From Candidatus Limnocylindrales bacterium (GTDB lineage Bacteria; Chloroflexota; Limnocylindria; Limnocylindrales; CSP1-4): a stretch of 15,414 nucleotides of DNA. The translations under genes and the position numbers were made by a program. The notes beneath the pieces are model-generated. The model saw only the letters and a list, made by a program, of their open reading frames with translations. It did no database searches and was not told the DNA's origin. The stretch spans positions 1 to 15,414 of the forward strand of contig JAUSJS010000279.1 of NCBI GenBank assembly GCA_030647575.1, in the 5' to 3' direction. Of this stretch, positions 1-6,691 are shown in pieces; the stretch's first letter is position 1, and each line of letters begins with the position of its first letter.

Positions 1-39
1 CAGCTCCCAGATCCGGTCATCCGTCCCCGAGGCGGCCAT
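1..39 (-). CDS. Possible 5' end of a gene leaving the left edge
   Basis: On the minus strand an ATG at 39 opens a frame that reads M-A-A-S-G-T-D-D-R-I-W-E-L and is still open at the window edge. An in-frame stop lies about 40 bases upstream, so this ATG is the only usual start. A weak AAGG sits about nine bases before it. Thirteen codons are too few to assign a function. It is listed because it would make 40-279 a divergent intergenic region facing the agmatinase-family gene. It may equally be chance. Confidence 0.25.
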   Translation of the reverse strand, partial: MAASGTDDRIWEL

Positions 40-88
40 CTGCCAGAACCTTGGTGACGAGTGCCCGCCTGGAGGTCATCTGGCAGAT
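38..88. repeat. 9-bp inverted repeat in the left intergenic region
   Basis: ATCTGCCAG at 38-46 is exactly complementary to CTGGCAGAT at 80-88, with 33 bases between. It lies between the possible minus-strand start at 39 and the plus-strand gene at 280. It could be a pair of operator half-sites, but the long spacer and short arms make chance quite possible. The rest of 40-279 shows no gene I can support. Confidence 0.3.
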
Positions 89-170
89 CCGCGGGTTGGA
101 CACGCGGGAAGACCTGCTCGCGGCGTTCCGACCCGCCAGCCCCCTCGCCAGGGCCGCCGGCCGCGGGTGC

Positions 171-176
171 TACCAT
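171..176 (+). promoter_or_regulatory. Candidate -10 element (TACCAT) for the agmatinase-family gene
   Basis: TACCAT is one of few A/T-containing hexamers in this very GC-rich stretch and resembles other -10 elements in the window. Initiation about seven bases downstream would leave a leader of roughly 95 bases before the GTG at 280. No TTGACA-like -35 is visible 16-18 bases upstream, so the call is weak. Confidence 0.3.
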
Positions 177-279
177 CGGCCCGCGCGCCCCGCTGGACGA
201 CGGCTTCGAACCGGCGGCGCCCTCAGCGAGACGGGTGGACTTCCGCGGCGTTCCGTCGCGACCGTCTCCGGAGGAACCC

Positions 280-1359
280 GTGGCCGAGCGCCCGCACGAC
301 CCCGACCTCGAGCGCGACCCCGACCTCGAGCGCGACTTCGCGGCCCGCAACGGCTGGGACCAGGCGTTCGTGACGTTCGACGACTTCGATCTGCCGACCT
401 ACGTCGGGCCGACCACGTTCATGAACCTGCCCTGGGTCACCGATCCGACGGAGCTGCGCCGGCGCGCCGTCGATGTGGCGATCGTCGGAGCCCCGTTCGA
501 CGACGCGGTCACGCACCGATCCGGCGCGCGCTTCGGGCCGCGCGCGATCCGTGAAGCCCAGTACACCTCGGGCGCGATCCACTCGCTCCAGCTCGACGTC
601 GAACCCTTCGAAGTCCTCACCGTCGTCGATGCCGGCGACGCCAACATCATCCCGTCCTGGATCGAGCGCGGCCACGCGATGGTCTACCGCAAGGTCCGCG
701 AGGTGGCCGGCAGCGGGGCGATCCCGATCATCCTCGGCGGCGACCATTCGATCACCTGGCCGGCGGCCACGGCGGTCGCCGAGATCCGTCGTCCAGGGAG
801 CATCGGGATCGTCCACTTCGACGCCCATGCCGATACCGCCAACGACTCGCACGGCGTGCTCGCCAGTCACGGCACGCCGATGCGCCGGCTGGTCGAGTCC
901 GGCGCGGTCAAGGGCCGCAATTTCGTCCAGGTCGGCCTGCGCGGCTACTGGCCGCCACGGGAAGTCTTTGGTTGGATGCGGGAGCAGGGACTGCGCTGGC
1001 ACCTCATGCGTGAGATCGAGGAGCGCGGCGCGGAAGCCGTCATCGCCGACGCGATCGCCGAGGCCCTCGACGGCCCCGACGCCATCTATCTGTCGATCGA
1101 CATCGACGTGATCGACCCGGGCATGGCCCCCGGAACCGGCACGCCCGAGCCGGGCGGGATGCTCACCCGCGAGGTCCTCCGGGCGATCCGTCAGATCGTC
1201 GGCGCGGTCGAGCTCGCGGGGATGGACATCGTCGAGGTCTCGCCACCGTACGACCAGGCCGAGACGACTGCGATGGCCGCCAATCGCGCGGCGCTCGAGG
1301 CGATCAGTGCGCTCGCCGTCCGGCGCCAAGCCGGCCATCGCGTTCGCTGGGAGGGCTAG
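280..1359 (+). CDS. speB: Agmatinase/arginase-family ureohydrolase
   Basis: This is a binuclear manganese ureohydrolase that splits urea from a guanidino substrate such as agmatine, acting in arginine or polyamine metabolism in the cytoplasm. From the GTG at 280 it is 359 aa. The metal ligands are visible in order: H156 in GGDHS, D181/H183/D185 in DAHAD, and D274/D276 in SIDIDVIDP. Conserved SHG (H197) and SPPYD follow. The GTG was chosen because GGAGGA ends 4-5 bases before it. The frame stays open to 61, but that upstream translation looks like noise. The first ~20 residues hold a duplicated DPDLER and lie outside the catalytic fold. No polyamine gene is adjacent. The family is certain. The substrate is not: guanidinobutyrase or guanidinopropionase activity is possible, so the symbol is by family only. 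Confidence 0.88.
   Translation: MAERPHDPDLERDPDLERDFAARNGWDQAFVTFDDFDLPTYVGPTTFMNLPWVTDPTELRRRAVDVAIVGAPFDDAVTHRSGARFGPRAIREAQYTSGAIHSLQLDVEPFEVLTVVDAGDANIIPSWIERGHAMVYRKVREVAGSGAIPIILGGDHSITWPAATAVAEIRRPGSIGIVHFDAHADTANDSHGVLASHGTPMRRLVESGAVKGRNFVQVGLRGYWPPREVFGWMREQGLRWHLMREIEERGAEAVIADAIAEALDGPDAIYLSIDIDVIDPGMAPGTGTPEPGGMLTREVLRAIRQIVGAVELAGMDIVEVSPPYDQAETTAMAANRAALEAISALAVRRQAGHRVRWEG
301..336 (+). repeat. Tandem 18-bp duplication in the 5' coding region
   Basis: Positions 301-318 and 319-336 are near-identical 18-base units differing only near the end (the following codon changes from CCC to TTC). Together they encode DPDLERDPDLERD at residues 8-19 of the ureohydrolase. It is an in-frame duplication in a variable N-terminal extension, as expected from replication slippage. 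Confidence 0.85.
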
Positions 1360-1366
1360 CCCCATC
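1349..1366 (+). promoter_or_regulatory. Strong ribosome binding site pointing to an ATC start codon
   Basis: GGGAGGG at 1349-1355 overlaps the last codons of the ureohydrolase, whose stop is at 1357-1359. Eight bases after it comes ATC at 1364-1366 in the methyltransferase frame. No ATG, GTG or TTG in that frame sits at a usable distance. The element is what makes the non-standard start worth proposing. Confidence 0.5.
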
Positions 1367-2167
1367 GACCCGACCGGGTTCGGCCGACCCGATCCGGCAA
1401 CGGCAGCGGCGCTCGCCCGGCTCTACGACCTCGACCTGGTCGACGATCCAGGGGACCTGGATCTCTACCTCGCCCTCGCCGACCGGGCGGACGTCCCGAT
1501 CCTCGAGCTCGCGGTGGGGAGCGGCCGGCTGGCCGTTCCGCTCGCCGGGGCCGGGCATCTCGTCACCGGCGTCGACCTCGATCCGGCGATGCTCGATCGA
1601 GCTCAATCGCGCGCGCGGGCCGGCGGGCCTGGCCTCGCCGACCGGCTGACCCTGATCGAGGCGGATCTCGTCGACCTCCGGCTGCCGACGGCCGGGGCGT
1701 TCGGTCTCGCCTTCATCGCGCTCAACTCACTCCTCGTGCTGCCCACCCGGGCTGCCCAGCGAGCCGCACTGCGGACGCTGGCTGAGCACCTGGCTCCGGG
1801 CGGCCTGGCGGTCGTCGACATCTGGATCCCCGATGCCGAGGATCTCGGCCGGTTCGATGGCCGGATCAGCCTGGACTGGCCGCGGCTCGACCCCGAGACC
1901 GGCGCCATCGTGACCAAGGCCGGATCCGCCCAGCACGACGCGGCCTCGGCGACCGTGACCCTCACCACGATCTTCGAGGAGGGCGGTCAGGGCGTTCCAG
2001 CACGGCGCTGGATCCGGCGCGACCGCCTTCGCCTCGTGTCGGCAGACGAGCTGCGGGGCTTCGCCGAGGAGGCCGGGCTCGCCGTGGAGCTCCTGGCAGG
2101 CGACTACGGGCTCGGGCCGATCGGGCCGGGCAGCGAGCGTGCCGTGCTCCTCGCCGTCAAGGCCTGA
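1364..2167 (+). CDS. Class I SAM-dependent methyltransferase, probable ATC start
   Basis: This is a Rossmann-fold methyltransferase of about 267 aa using S-adenosylmethionine. Motif I is ILELAVGSGRLAVPLAGAG (about residues 46-64) and the acidic ribose-binding residue is in GVDLDP (D71). A motif IV-like hydrophobic strand (LAFIALNSLLVL) and APGGLAVVD follow. The C-terminal beta strands are present (ERAVLLAVKA at the end). The acceptor is unknown. The start is odd: a strong GGGAGGG (1349-1355) lies eight bases before an ATC at 1364, and ATC gives the N-terminus expected of the family (DPTGFGRPD...). The only usual in-frame start before motif I is GTG at 1307, which has no such ribosome site and would overlap the upstream gene by 53 bases. 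The gene follows the ureohydrolase by four bases and is probably cotranscribed. Confidence 0.82.
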   Translation: MDPTGFGRPDPATAAALARLYDLDLVDDPGDLDLYLALADRADVPILELAVGSGRLAVPLAGAGHLVTGVDLDPAMLDRAQSRARAGGPGLADRLTLIEADLVDLRLPTAGAFGLAFIALNSLLVLPTRAAQRAALRTLAEHLAPGGLAVVDIWIPDAEDLGRFDGRISLDWPRLDPETGAIVTKAGSAQHDAASATVTLTTIFEEGGQGVPARRWIRRDRLRLVSADELRGFAEEAGLAVELLAGDYGLGPIGPGSERAVLLAVKA

Positions 2168-2175
2168 TCCGCTGA

Positions 2176-2208
2176 AACGGCGCTCTCCGGGGGGACGTCT
2201 CCGCCGTT
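2176..2208 (+). terminator. Hairpin after the methyltransferase gene, possible terminator
   Basis: AACGGCG (2176-2182) pairs with CGCCGTT (2202-2208), giving a seven-base-pair stem with a 19-base G-rich loop that begins nine bases after the stop codon. No T-run follows, as is common in very GC-rich genomes, so termination is only suggested. The stretch also contains the direct repeat GGGACGTCT at 2192-2200 and 2216-2224. Confidence 0.35.
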
Positions 2209-2252
2209 GGGCACCGGGACGTCTGGGTGGGTCCGTCGAGCGACCCTCGTGG

Positions 2253-2258
2253 TATCGT
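2253..2258 (+). promoter_or_regulatory. -10 element (TATCGT) for leaderless transcription of the receiver-TadZ gene
   Basis: TATCGT ends seven bases before the ATG at 2266. That is the spacing from a -10 hexamer to a transcription start, so the mRNA would begin at or next to the start codon. There is no Shine-Dalgarno sequence before the ATG, which fits a leaderless message. No clear -35 is seen. Confidence 0.5.
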
Positions 2259-2265
2259 CGAGCCG

Positions 2266-3417
2266 ATGCCTCCCAGTGACCAGACGCGCCTGCTGATCGT
2301 CGAGGACGTGCCGCAGGTCGCTCACTACATTCGCGGCCTGCTCGAGGCCCAGGCCAGGGTCAAGTTGCTCGAGGTCCTGACCGAGGGCGGCCGGGCGATC
2401 GCGGCGATCAACGAGATGCGCCCCGACGTCGTCCTGGTGGATGCCCTCCTCCAGGGGCGGATCAAGGGGCCCAAGCTGGTCGAGCAGATCCACGAGGCCA
2501 GCCTCGGGGTTCCGGTGATCGTCCTGACCGTGCCCCAGAACCCGGTCGAGCCGAACCCGGAGCTGGGCATCGACGGCGTCCTCTCGATGCCGTTCTCCGG
2601 CTTCGATCTGATGACCCGGATCGCCCAGGTGCGCAAGGACCACGAGGCGCGCCAGACGGTCGGATCAAACCTGCTGATGAGCGTCTTCTCGCCAAAGGGT
2701 GGCGTGGGCAAGACGACCATCGCGTTCAATCTCGCGGTCGCCCTCGCGCAAATGGAACAGCGGACCGTGCTGATCGACGGGAGCATCCAGTTCGGCGACC
2801 TGCGCTCCCTCCTCAAGGTGCCCGTCGACGCGCCGTCGATCCTGGACCTGCCGACCGATCGGATCGCCGAGTCCGACCTCGGCGACGTGCTCTGGCGCGA
2901 TCCGTCGGGGATCGACATCCTGCTCGCCCCGCCGCGGATCGAGATGGCCGAGATGCTCACCGCGCGCGACATCGAGAAGATCCTGTCACTCCTGCGCCGG
3001 GTCTACACCTGCATCGTCATCGACATGTCCTGCCAGCTCAACGACATCAACCTGGCATTTCTGGATGCGAGCGACGCGATCATCGAGATCGTGACCTACG
3101 ACTCGACGACGATCCACAGCACGATGGCCATCGCCGACACGTTCCGGGCGATCGGCTATCCGGCGTCCAAGGTCCGCTACCTGGTCAATCGTTCCGATTC
3201 CTCGGGCGGCATCAACCCGGCCGACCTGGAGCGGGCGCTCGGTCGCGTGCCGGAGCACAAGGTGGTCTCGGACGGGCGGCTCGTCGTCCAGTCGAACAAC
3301 GAAGGCGTCCCATTCGTGCTGGCGAGCCCGAGCGCACCGATCAGCCAGGATATCAACCGGACCGCCACGGAGCTCCTCAACGCCGGCCGGATGTCGGCCT
3401 TCGCCGGGCGGTCCTGA
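2266..3417 (+). CDS. Receiver domain fused to CpaE/TadZ-type MinD-like ATPase
   Basis: This 383-aa protein joins a response-regulator receiver (about 7-125) to a MinD/ParA-superfamily ATPase (about 135-375), the CpaE/TadZ architecture that positions Tad/Flp pili or other polar machinery. The receiver has the acidic pair E13/D14, candidate phosphoacceptor D59 (VLVDALLQG) and T88. The usual lysine of the K-P motif is M108 (SMPF), so it may be a non-canonical or pseudo-receiver. The ATPase has a deviant Walker A, SPKGGVGKTT, with K144 and K149. D171 lies in VLIDGSIQFGD and D253 in the switch II/Walker B strand (IVIDMSCQ). CpaE proteins usually have DLDLQFGD, so the second Asp is replaced here. 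The start is the ATG following a -10-like element. No pilus genes adjoin, and the next gene, murI, begins nine bases later. The target is unknown. Confidence 0.85.
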   Translation: MPPSDQTRLLIVEDVPQVAHYIRGLLEAQARVKLLEVLTEGGRAIAAINEMRPDVVLVDALLQGRIKGPKLVEQIHEASLGVPVIVLTVPQNPVEPNPELGIDGVLSMPFSGFDLMTRIAQVRKDHEARQTVGSNLLMSVFSPKGGVGKTTIAFNLAVALAQMEQRTVLIDGSIQFGDLRSLLKVPVDAPSILDLPTDRIAESDLGDVLWRDPSGIDILLAPPRIEMAEMLTARDIEKILSLLRRVYTCIVIDMSCQLNDINLAFLDASDAIIEIVTYDSTTIHSTMAIADTFRAIGYPASKVRYLVNRSDSSGGINPADLERALGRVPEHKVVSDGRLVVQSNNEGVPFVLASPSAPISQDINRTATELLNAGRMSAFAGRS

Positions 3418-3422
3418 CCGCC
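3407..3422. repeat. 16-bp near-perfect palindrome at the TadZ stop / murI start junction
   Basis: GGCGGTC (3407-3413), a CT centre and GACCGCC (3416-3422) form a seven-base-pair inverted repeat. It covers the stop codon of the receiver-TadZ gene and ends three bases before the murI ATG. As RNA the two-base centre makes a hairpin sterically strained, though a slightly shorter stem would form. It could occlude or modulate murI initiation, where no Shine-Dalgarno is apparent. It could also be a DNA operator or simple coding bias. Confidence 0.4.
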
Positions 3423-3425
3423 GTC

Positions 3426-4346
3426 ATGTCGGACCAGCGACCGATCGGGGTCTTCGACTCCGGGGTAGGCGGGCTGACCGTGCTGCGGGAGATCATTCGG
3501 CGGTCGCCCGCCGAGTCGACGATCTATCTCGGCGACAACGCGCGCGCGCCCTACGGGGTCCGCTCGGACGAGGAGGTCCTGGCCTTCTCGAGCCAGTCGC
3601 TCGACGCCCTGGCCGAGCGCGACGTCAAGGCGATCGTGGTCGCCTGCAACACCTCGACCGCGGTTGGGATCGGGGCGCTGCGGCGGCGATACGACCTCCC
3701 GATCCTGGGCGTGATCCGGCCCGGTGCCTCGGCGGCGGCGCTCGCCTCGCGAAATCGGCGGGTCGGAGTGATCGCCACGCCGGCCACGATCCGTTCGCAC
3801 GCCTACTTCAGCGCGATCAAGGACGAGAACCCGGCCATCGAGGTCTACGAGCACGCGACGCCGGCGCTCGTCCCGCTGGTCGAGGCGGGCCATCTGTCGG
3901 GTCCCGTCGCCGAGACGGCCGTCGCCGAGGCGCTGGCGCCGCTGCTGGGCGAACGCGATGCGGCCGGCGAGTTCGTCTTCCCCAAGCCTCCCGGCGCGTC
4001 GATCGACACGCTGCTGCTCGGCTGCACGCATTATCCGCTGCTGCACGCCGTGATCGCGGCCCAGGTCGGGGAGCGCGTGGCGATCGTGGATTCGGCGACC
4101 GCCACGGCATCGGCACTGGCCGAGCTTCTCAGCGTCAACGGCCTCGAGGCACGCGGCACGACGCGCGCGCCCGACGCCGACGCGGAAGCGCTCGTCAATG
4201 AGCCGCCGGTCGAGCACGGCAAGCCGGCCCTTCATCTGCAGCTCACGACGGGTGACCCTGAGCTGTTCCATGTCCTGGCGAGTCGGCTCTTCGGCTCCGC
4301 CTTCCCGGACGTGGAGCGGATTGACCTGGGAGTCGCCGCGCGATGA
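3426..4346 (+). CDS. murI: Glutamate racemase
   Basis: This enzyme converts L-glutamate to D-glutamate for peptidoglycan precursor synthesis, by a two-base cofactor-independent mechanism in the cytoplasm. Hallmarks in the 306-aa product are IGVFDSGVGGLTVL (D11, S12), YLGDNARAPYG, the first catalytic cysteine C74 in VACNTST and the second, C200, in LLLGCTHYPLL (with H202). It is a little longer than the usual 260-285 aa, partly through an insertion around residues 172-192 and an extended C-terminus. It starts nine bases after the receiver-TadZ gene, without a clear ribosome site, and its stop overlaps the next start (ATGA). Its presence implies a D-glutamate-containing wall and hence a peptidoglycan-making cell. 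Confidence 0.95.
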   Translation: MSDQRPIGVFDSGVGGLTVLREIIRRSPAESTIYLGDNARAPYGVRSDEEVLAFSSQSLDALAERDVKAIVVACNTSTAVGIGALRRRYDLPILGVIRPGASAAALASRNRRVGVIATPATIRSHAYFSAIKDENPAIEVYEHATPALVPLVEAGHLSGPVAETAVAEALAPLLGERDAAGEFVFPKPPGASIDTLLLGCTHYPLLHAVIAAQVGERVAIVDSATATASALAELLSVNGLEARGTTRAPDADAEALVNEPPVEHGKPALHLQLTTGDPELFHVLASRLFGSAFPDVERIDLGVAAR

Positions 4347-5605
4347 CTCGGGAGACGAGCGGCATGCGCCGCGCAGGCCCGCAGGATGGGCGGGATAGGC
4401 AGAGCGGCCGCGACGAGCGGCACGCCTCCTGGCGCGACGACCGCGTCTGGCAGGTCGGCTTTATCCTGGGCTCGGCCCTCGGAGCCGCGGCGACGGTCGT
4501 GGGGCGTCATGCGGAGCGCGCCGCCCGACGTGGCCTGGTCGACTGGCCGGAGGTCGAGCGGATCGCGATCGGGCGTCTCGCGTCGGCGCCGGGCGCCCTC
4601 GACCCCGCGGAGCTTCGAGCCGCGGGGCCCGCCTATGCGGAGGCGATGGGACGCATCGTGCCGGCCCTCTCGGAGGCGCTCGGCGCGTCGCTCCCCGGCG
4701 TGGTCGAACGGTCCGGCGTGGTCGATCGGGCCGGTTGGGTGCGGGCCAACACCGGCTCGTTCGCCTCGTTGATCGGCAAGCTGGAAGGAGAGCTCCTCGA
4801 CCAGGTCGTGCCTCCGGGAAGCGGGCTCGGCAAGGCGGCCATGGCCCTCGCTAACCGCTGGGTGACCAACCGCCAGCTGGGCCTGCTTCTCGGGTTCATG
4901 GGCACGCGGGTCCTCGGGCAGTACGACCTCGCCCTGCTGTCCATGGAGGCTGCGCCGGGCCGGCTCCTGTTCGTCGAGGAGAACATCCGGGCGACCGGGC
5001 GGGCGCTGGGCGTCCCGCTCGGTCCGTTCCGGACGTGGATCGCGCTGCACGAGACGACCCACGCCTTCGAGTTCGAGGCCCACCCGTGGTTGCGACCGTA
5101 TCTCGCCGAGCGACTGGAGCGGCAGCTCCGCATGTTCTCGACGAATGCGCGCGACCTCGGGCGGGAGGCGTTGCGTGGGCTGGGCCGCGCGATCCGCGGC
5201 GAGAGCGGTGGGGAACACTGGATGGAGCAGCTGATGGGGCCCGAGCAGCGGGCGCTCTTCCGCGAGACCCAGGCGGTGATGAGCCTGCTGGAGGGCTTCA
5301 GCGACTACGTGATGGACGAAGTCGGGCGCGACCTGGTCCCTGATGTCGAGCGCATCAGTGCCCGCTTCCACGAGCGCCGGGCGAAGCGGACGCCGTTCGA
5401 GCGGGCGATGCTGCGCCTGACCGGGCTTGACCTCAAGCTGGAGCAGTACCGCAAGGGCGAGCAATTCGTGCGGGCGATCGCGGAGCGACGTGGCCCGGCG
5501 GCACTCGCTCACCTGTGGGAGGGCCCCGAGACGCTTCCGCGCGATGGTGAGATAGAGTGGCCGGAGCGATGGGTCGCTCGCGTCCTCGACGGGTCGACCG
5601 TGTGA
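4343..5605 (+). CDS. DUF2342 zinc-dependent metalloprotease-like protein (Zincin_2)
   Basis: This 420-aa protein belongs to the DUF2342 zincin-like family, some members of which have been labelled 'coenzyme F420 biosynthesis associated' from genome profiles. The metal site is visible as HETTH (H236, E237, H240) followed by AFEFEAHPWLR. A downstream acidic motif, EGFSDYVMD (E317, D321), is a candidate for the third ligand. Residues 35-55 are hydrophobic/Gly-Ala rich but too weak for a confident membrane span. The first 30 residues are polar and charged. The start ATG overlaps the murI stop (ATGA), which argues for translational coupling. The substrate is unknown. No F420 biosynthesis gene is within the window, so the F420 link cannot be tested here. 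Family assignment is firm, proteolytic activity is not. Confidence 0.85.
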   Translation: MTRETSGMRRAGPQDGRDRQSGRDERHASWRDDRVWQVGFILGSALGAAATVVGRHAERAARRGLVDWPEVERIAIGRLASAPGALDPAELRAAGPAYAEAMGRIVPALSEALGASLPGVVERSGVVDRAGWVRANTGSFASLIGKLEGELLDQVVPPGSGLGKAAMALANRWVTNRQLGLLLGFMGTRVLGQYDLALLSMEAAPGRLLFVEENIRATGRALGVPLGPFRTWIALHETTHAFEFEAHPWLRPYLAERLERQLRMFSTNARDLGREALRGLGRAIRGESGGEHWMEQLMGPEQRALFRETQAVMSLLEGFSDYVMDEVGRDLVPDVERISARFHERRAKRTPFERAMLRLTGLDLKLEQYRKGEQFVRAIAERRGPAALAHLWEGPETLPRDGEIEWPERWVARVLDGSTV

Positions 5606-6672
5606 CCGATTCCGAGCCTCGGGTCCGGCGCGCCGGCCCCGGCCGCGGGCCCCACGGCGCCCCGACCGCAATCGCGCTCAGCCCGATCCTGTCGGCCCGT
5701 TACCGTTCGCGCGACCTCGAGCGGATCCGGGCGGCCGCGCCCGGTGTCCGGATCGTGATGGTCTCGGTCGAGGGCCTGGCCGACGGCCCGCTCGACGACG
5801 TCGAGGTCATGCTCCGCGGCTGGCTCAGCCTGGAGGCGTTCGACCGGCTCCTGGCGCGGGCGCCGCGCCTGACCTGGGTCCATTCCGCGACCTCCGGCGT
5901 GGAGCGGGCCTTGACCCCCGCCGCCCGCGAGCGTGACCTCGTCGTGACCAACGCGCGCGGCGTCTTCAGCCGCCCGATCGCCGAATACGTCCTGATGATG
6001 ATCCTGGCGGTGAGCCGCCGGCTCCCGCAGCTCTTGGAGCTCCAGCGTGAGCGGACCTGGCAGCCGCTGGAGGGCGCCGAACTGCGCGACGTGACGGTCG
6101 GGATCGTGGGTCTCGGGTCGATCGGGCGCGCGGTCGCGGCGCTCGCTTCGAGCTTCGGCTGCCGGGTCGTGGCCGTGCGCCGCCACGCCGAGCGCGAATC
6201 GGCAGCTCGTGCGGTGGATGACGAGGCGCCGGCCGTCGCCGAGCTGCGGCTCGATCGAGTCGGTGGTCCCGAAACGCTCCCGGAACTCCTGGCTGAGTCC
6301 GATTTCATCGTCCTCGCCGCGCCCCTGACGGCCGAGACCGAGGACATGATCAACGCCGATAGCCTGGCCAAGGTCAAGCCGGGCGCCTGGCTCATCAACG
6401 TGGCCCGCGGCCGGTTGATCGACGAGCGGGCGCTGCTGCGCGCGCTGAGCGACGGGGATCTCGGTGGGGCCGTGCTGGATACGTTCCGCGACGAGCCCCT
6501 GCCCTCGATGTCGTCGTTCTACGACTTGCCCAATGTCATCGTCACACCGCATACCGCGTGGTCCAGCGGGCGTGTCCTCGATCGCAGCGTGGAGCTGTTC
6601 TGCGACAACCTGCGGCGCTTCGCGAGGGGCGAACCGCTGCTCAACGTCGTGGATCCCGACGCCGGGTACTGA
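5602..6672 (+). CDS. D-2-hydroxyacid dehydrogenase (NAD(P)-dependent)
   Basis: This enzyme interconverts a 2-hydroxyacid and its 2-oxoacid with NAD(P)(H) in the cytoplasm. The 356-aa product has the dinucleotide fold GIVGLGSIGRAVA (G170, G172, G175). The catalytic triad of the family is R269 (NVARGRLIDERAL), E298 (TFRDEPLP) and H317 (VTPHTAW). The N-terminal catalytic half is short and typical of the glyoxylate/hydroxypyruvate-reductase-like branch. The chosen GTG shares bases with the preceding stop (GTGA), repeating the coupling seen at the previous junction. Alternative in-frame starts are ATG 5569 (a GGAG lies close before it, and TAGAGT upstream) and GTG 5557, which add 11-15 Arg-rich residues. 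The substrate cannot be read from the sequence; phosphoglycerate dehydrogenase is less likely because no ACT domain is present. Confidence 0.88.
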   Translation: MTDSEPRVRRAGPGRGPHGAPTAIALSPILSARYRSRDLERIRAAAPGVRIVMVSVEGLADGPLDDVEVMLRGWLSLEAFDRLLARAPRLTWVHSATSGVERALTPAARERDLVVTNARGVFSRPIAEYVLMMILAVSRRLPQLLELQRERTWQPLEGAELRDVTVGIVGLGSIGRAVAALASSFGCRVVAVRRHAERESAARAVDDEAPAVAELRLDRVGGPETLPELLAESDFIVLAAPLTAETEDMINADSLAKVKPGAWLINVARGRLIDERALLRALSDGDLGGAVLDTFRDEPLPSMSSFYDLPNVIVTPHTAWSSGRVLDRSVELFCDNLRRFARGEPLLNVVDPDAGY

Positions 6673-6679
6673 TCCCCGG

Positions 6680-6685
6680 CACAAT
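6680..6685 (+). promoter_or_regulatory. -10 element (CACAAT) for leaderless transcription of the YchF-like gene
   Basis: CACAAT lies in the 19-base gap after the dehydrogenase stop and ends six bases before the ATG at 6692. This matches the arrangement before the receiver-TadZ and DivIC-like genes. No Shine-Dalgarno sequence is present. A recognisable -35 is lacking, so it may be a secondary promoter inside the unit. Confidence 0.45.
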
Positions 6686-6691
6686 CCAGCG

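Noticed and set aside
51..554. Plus-strand frame starting near 51
   Set aside because: The first 40 residues look faintly protein-like, but the frame becomes Arg/Ala/Pro noise and overlaps the ureohydrolase; no ribosome site was found.
223..1365. Long open frame on the minus strand (380 codons) opposite the ureohydrolase
   Set aside because: It is the codon-complement shadow expected in a 70% GC gene. The plus frame carries all ureohydrolase metal-binding motifs, and the minus translation is Arg/Asp-rich with no recognisable domain.
4232..5671. 479-codon minus-strand open frame opposite the DUF2342 gene
   Set aside because: Low-complexity Arg/Pro/Gly/Glu composition and no start context. 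The plus strand has HETTH and coupled starts.
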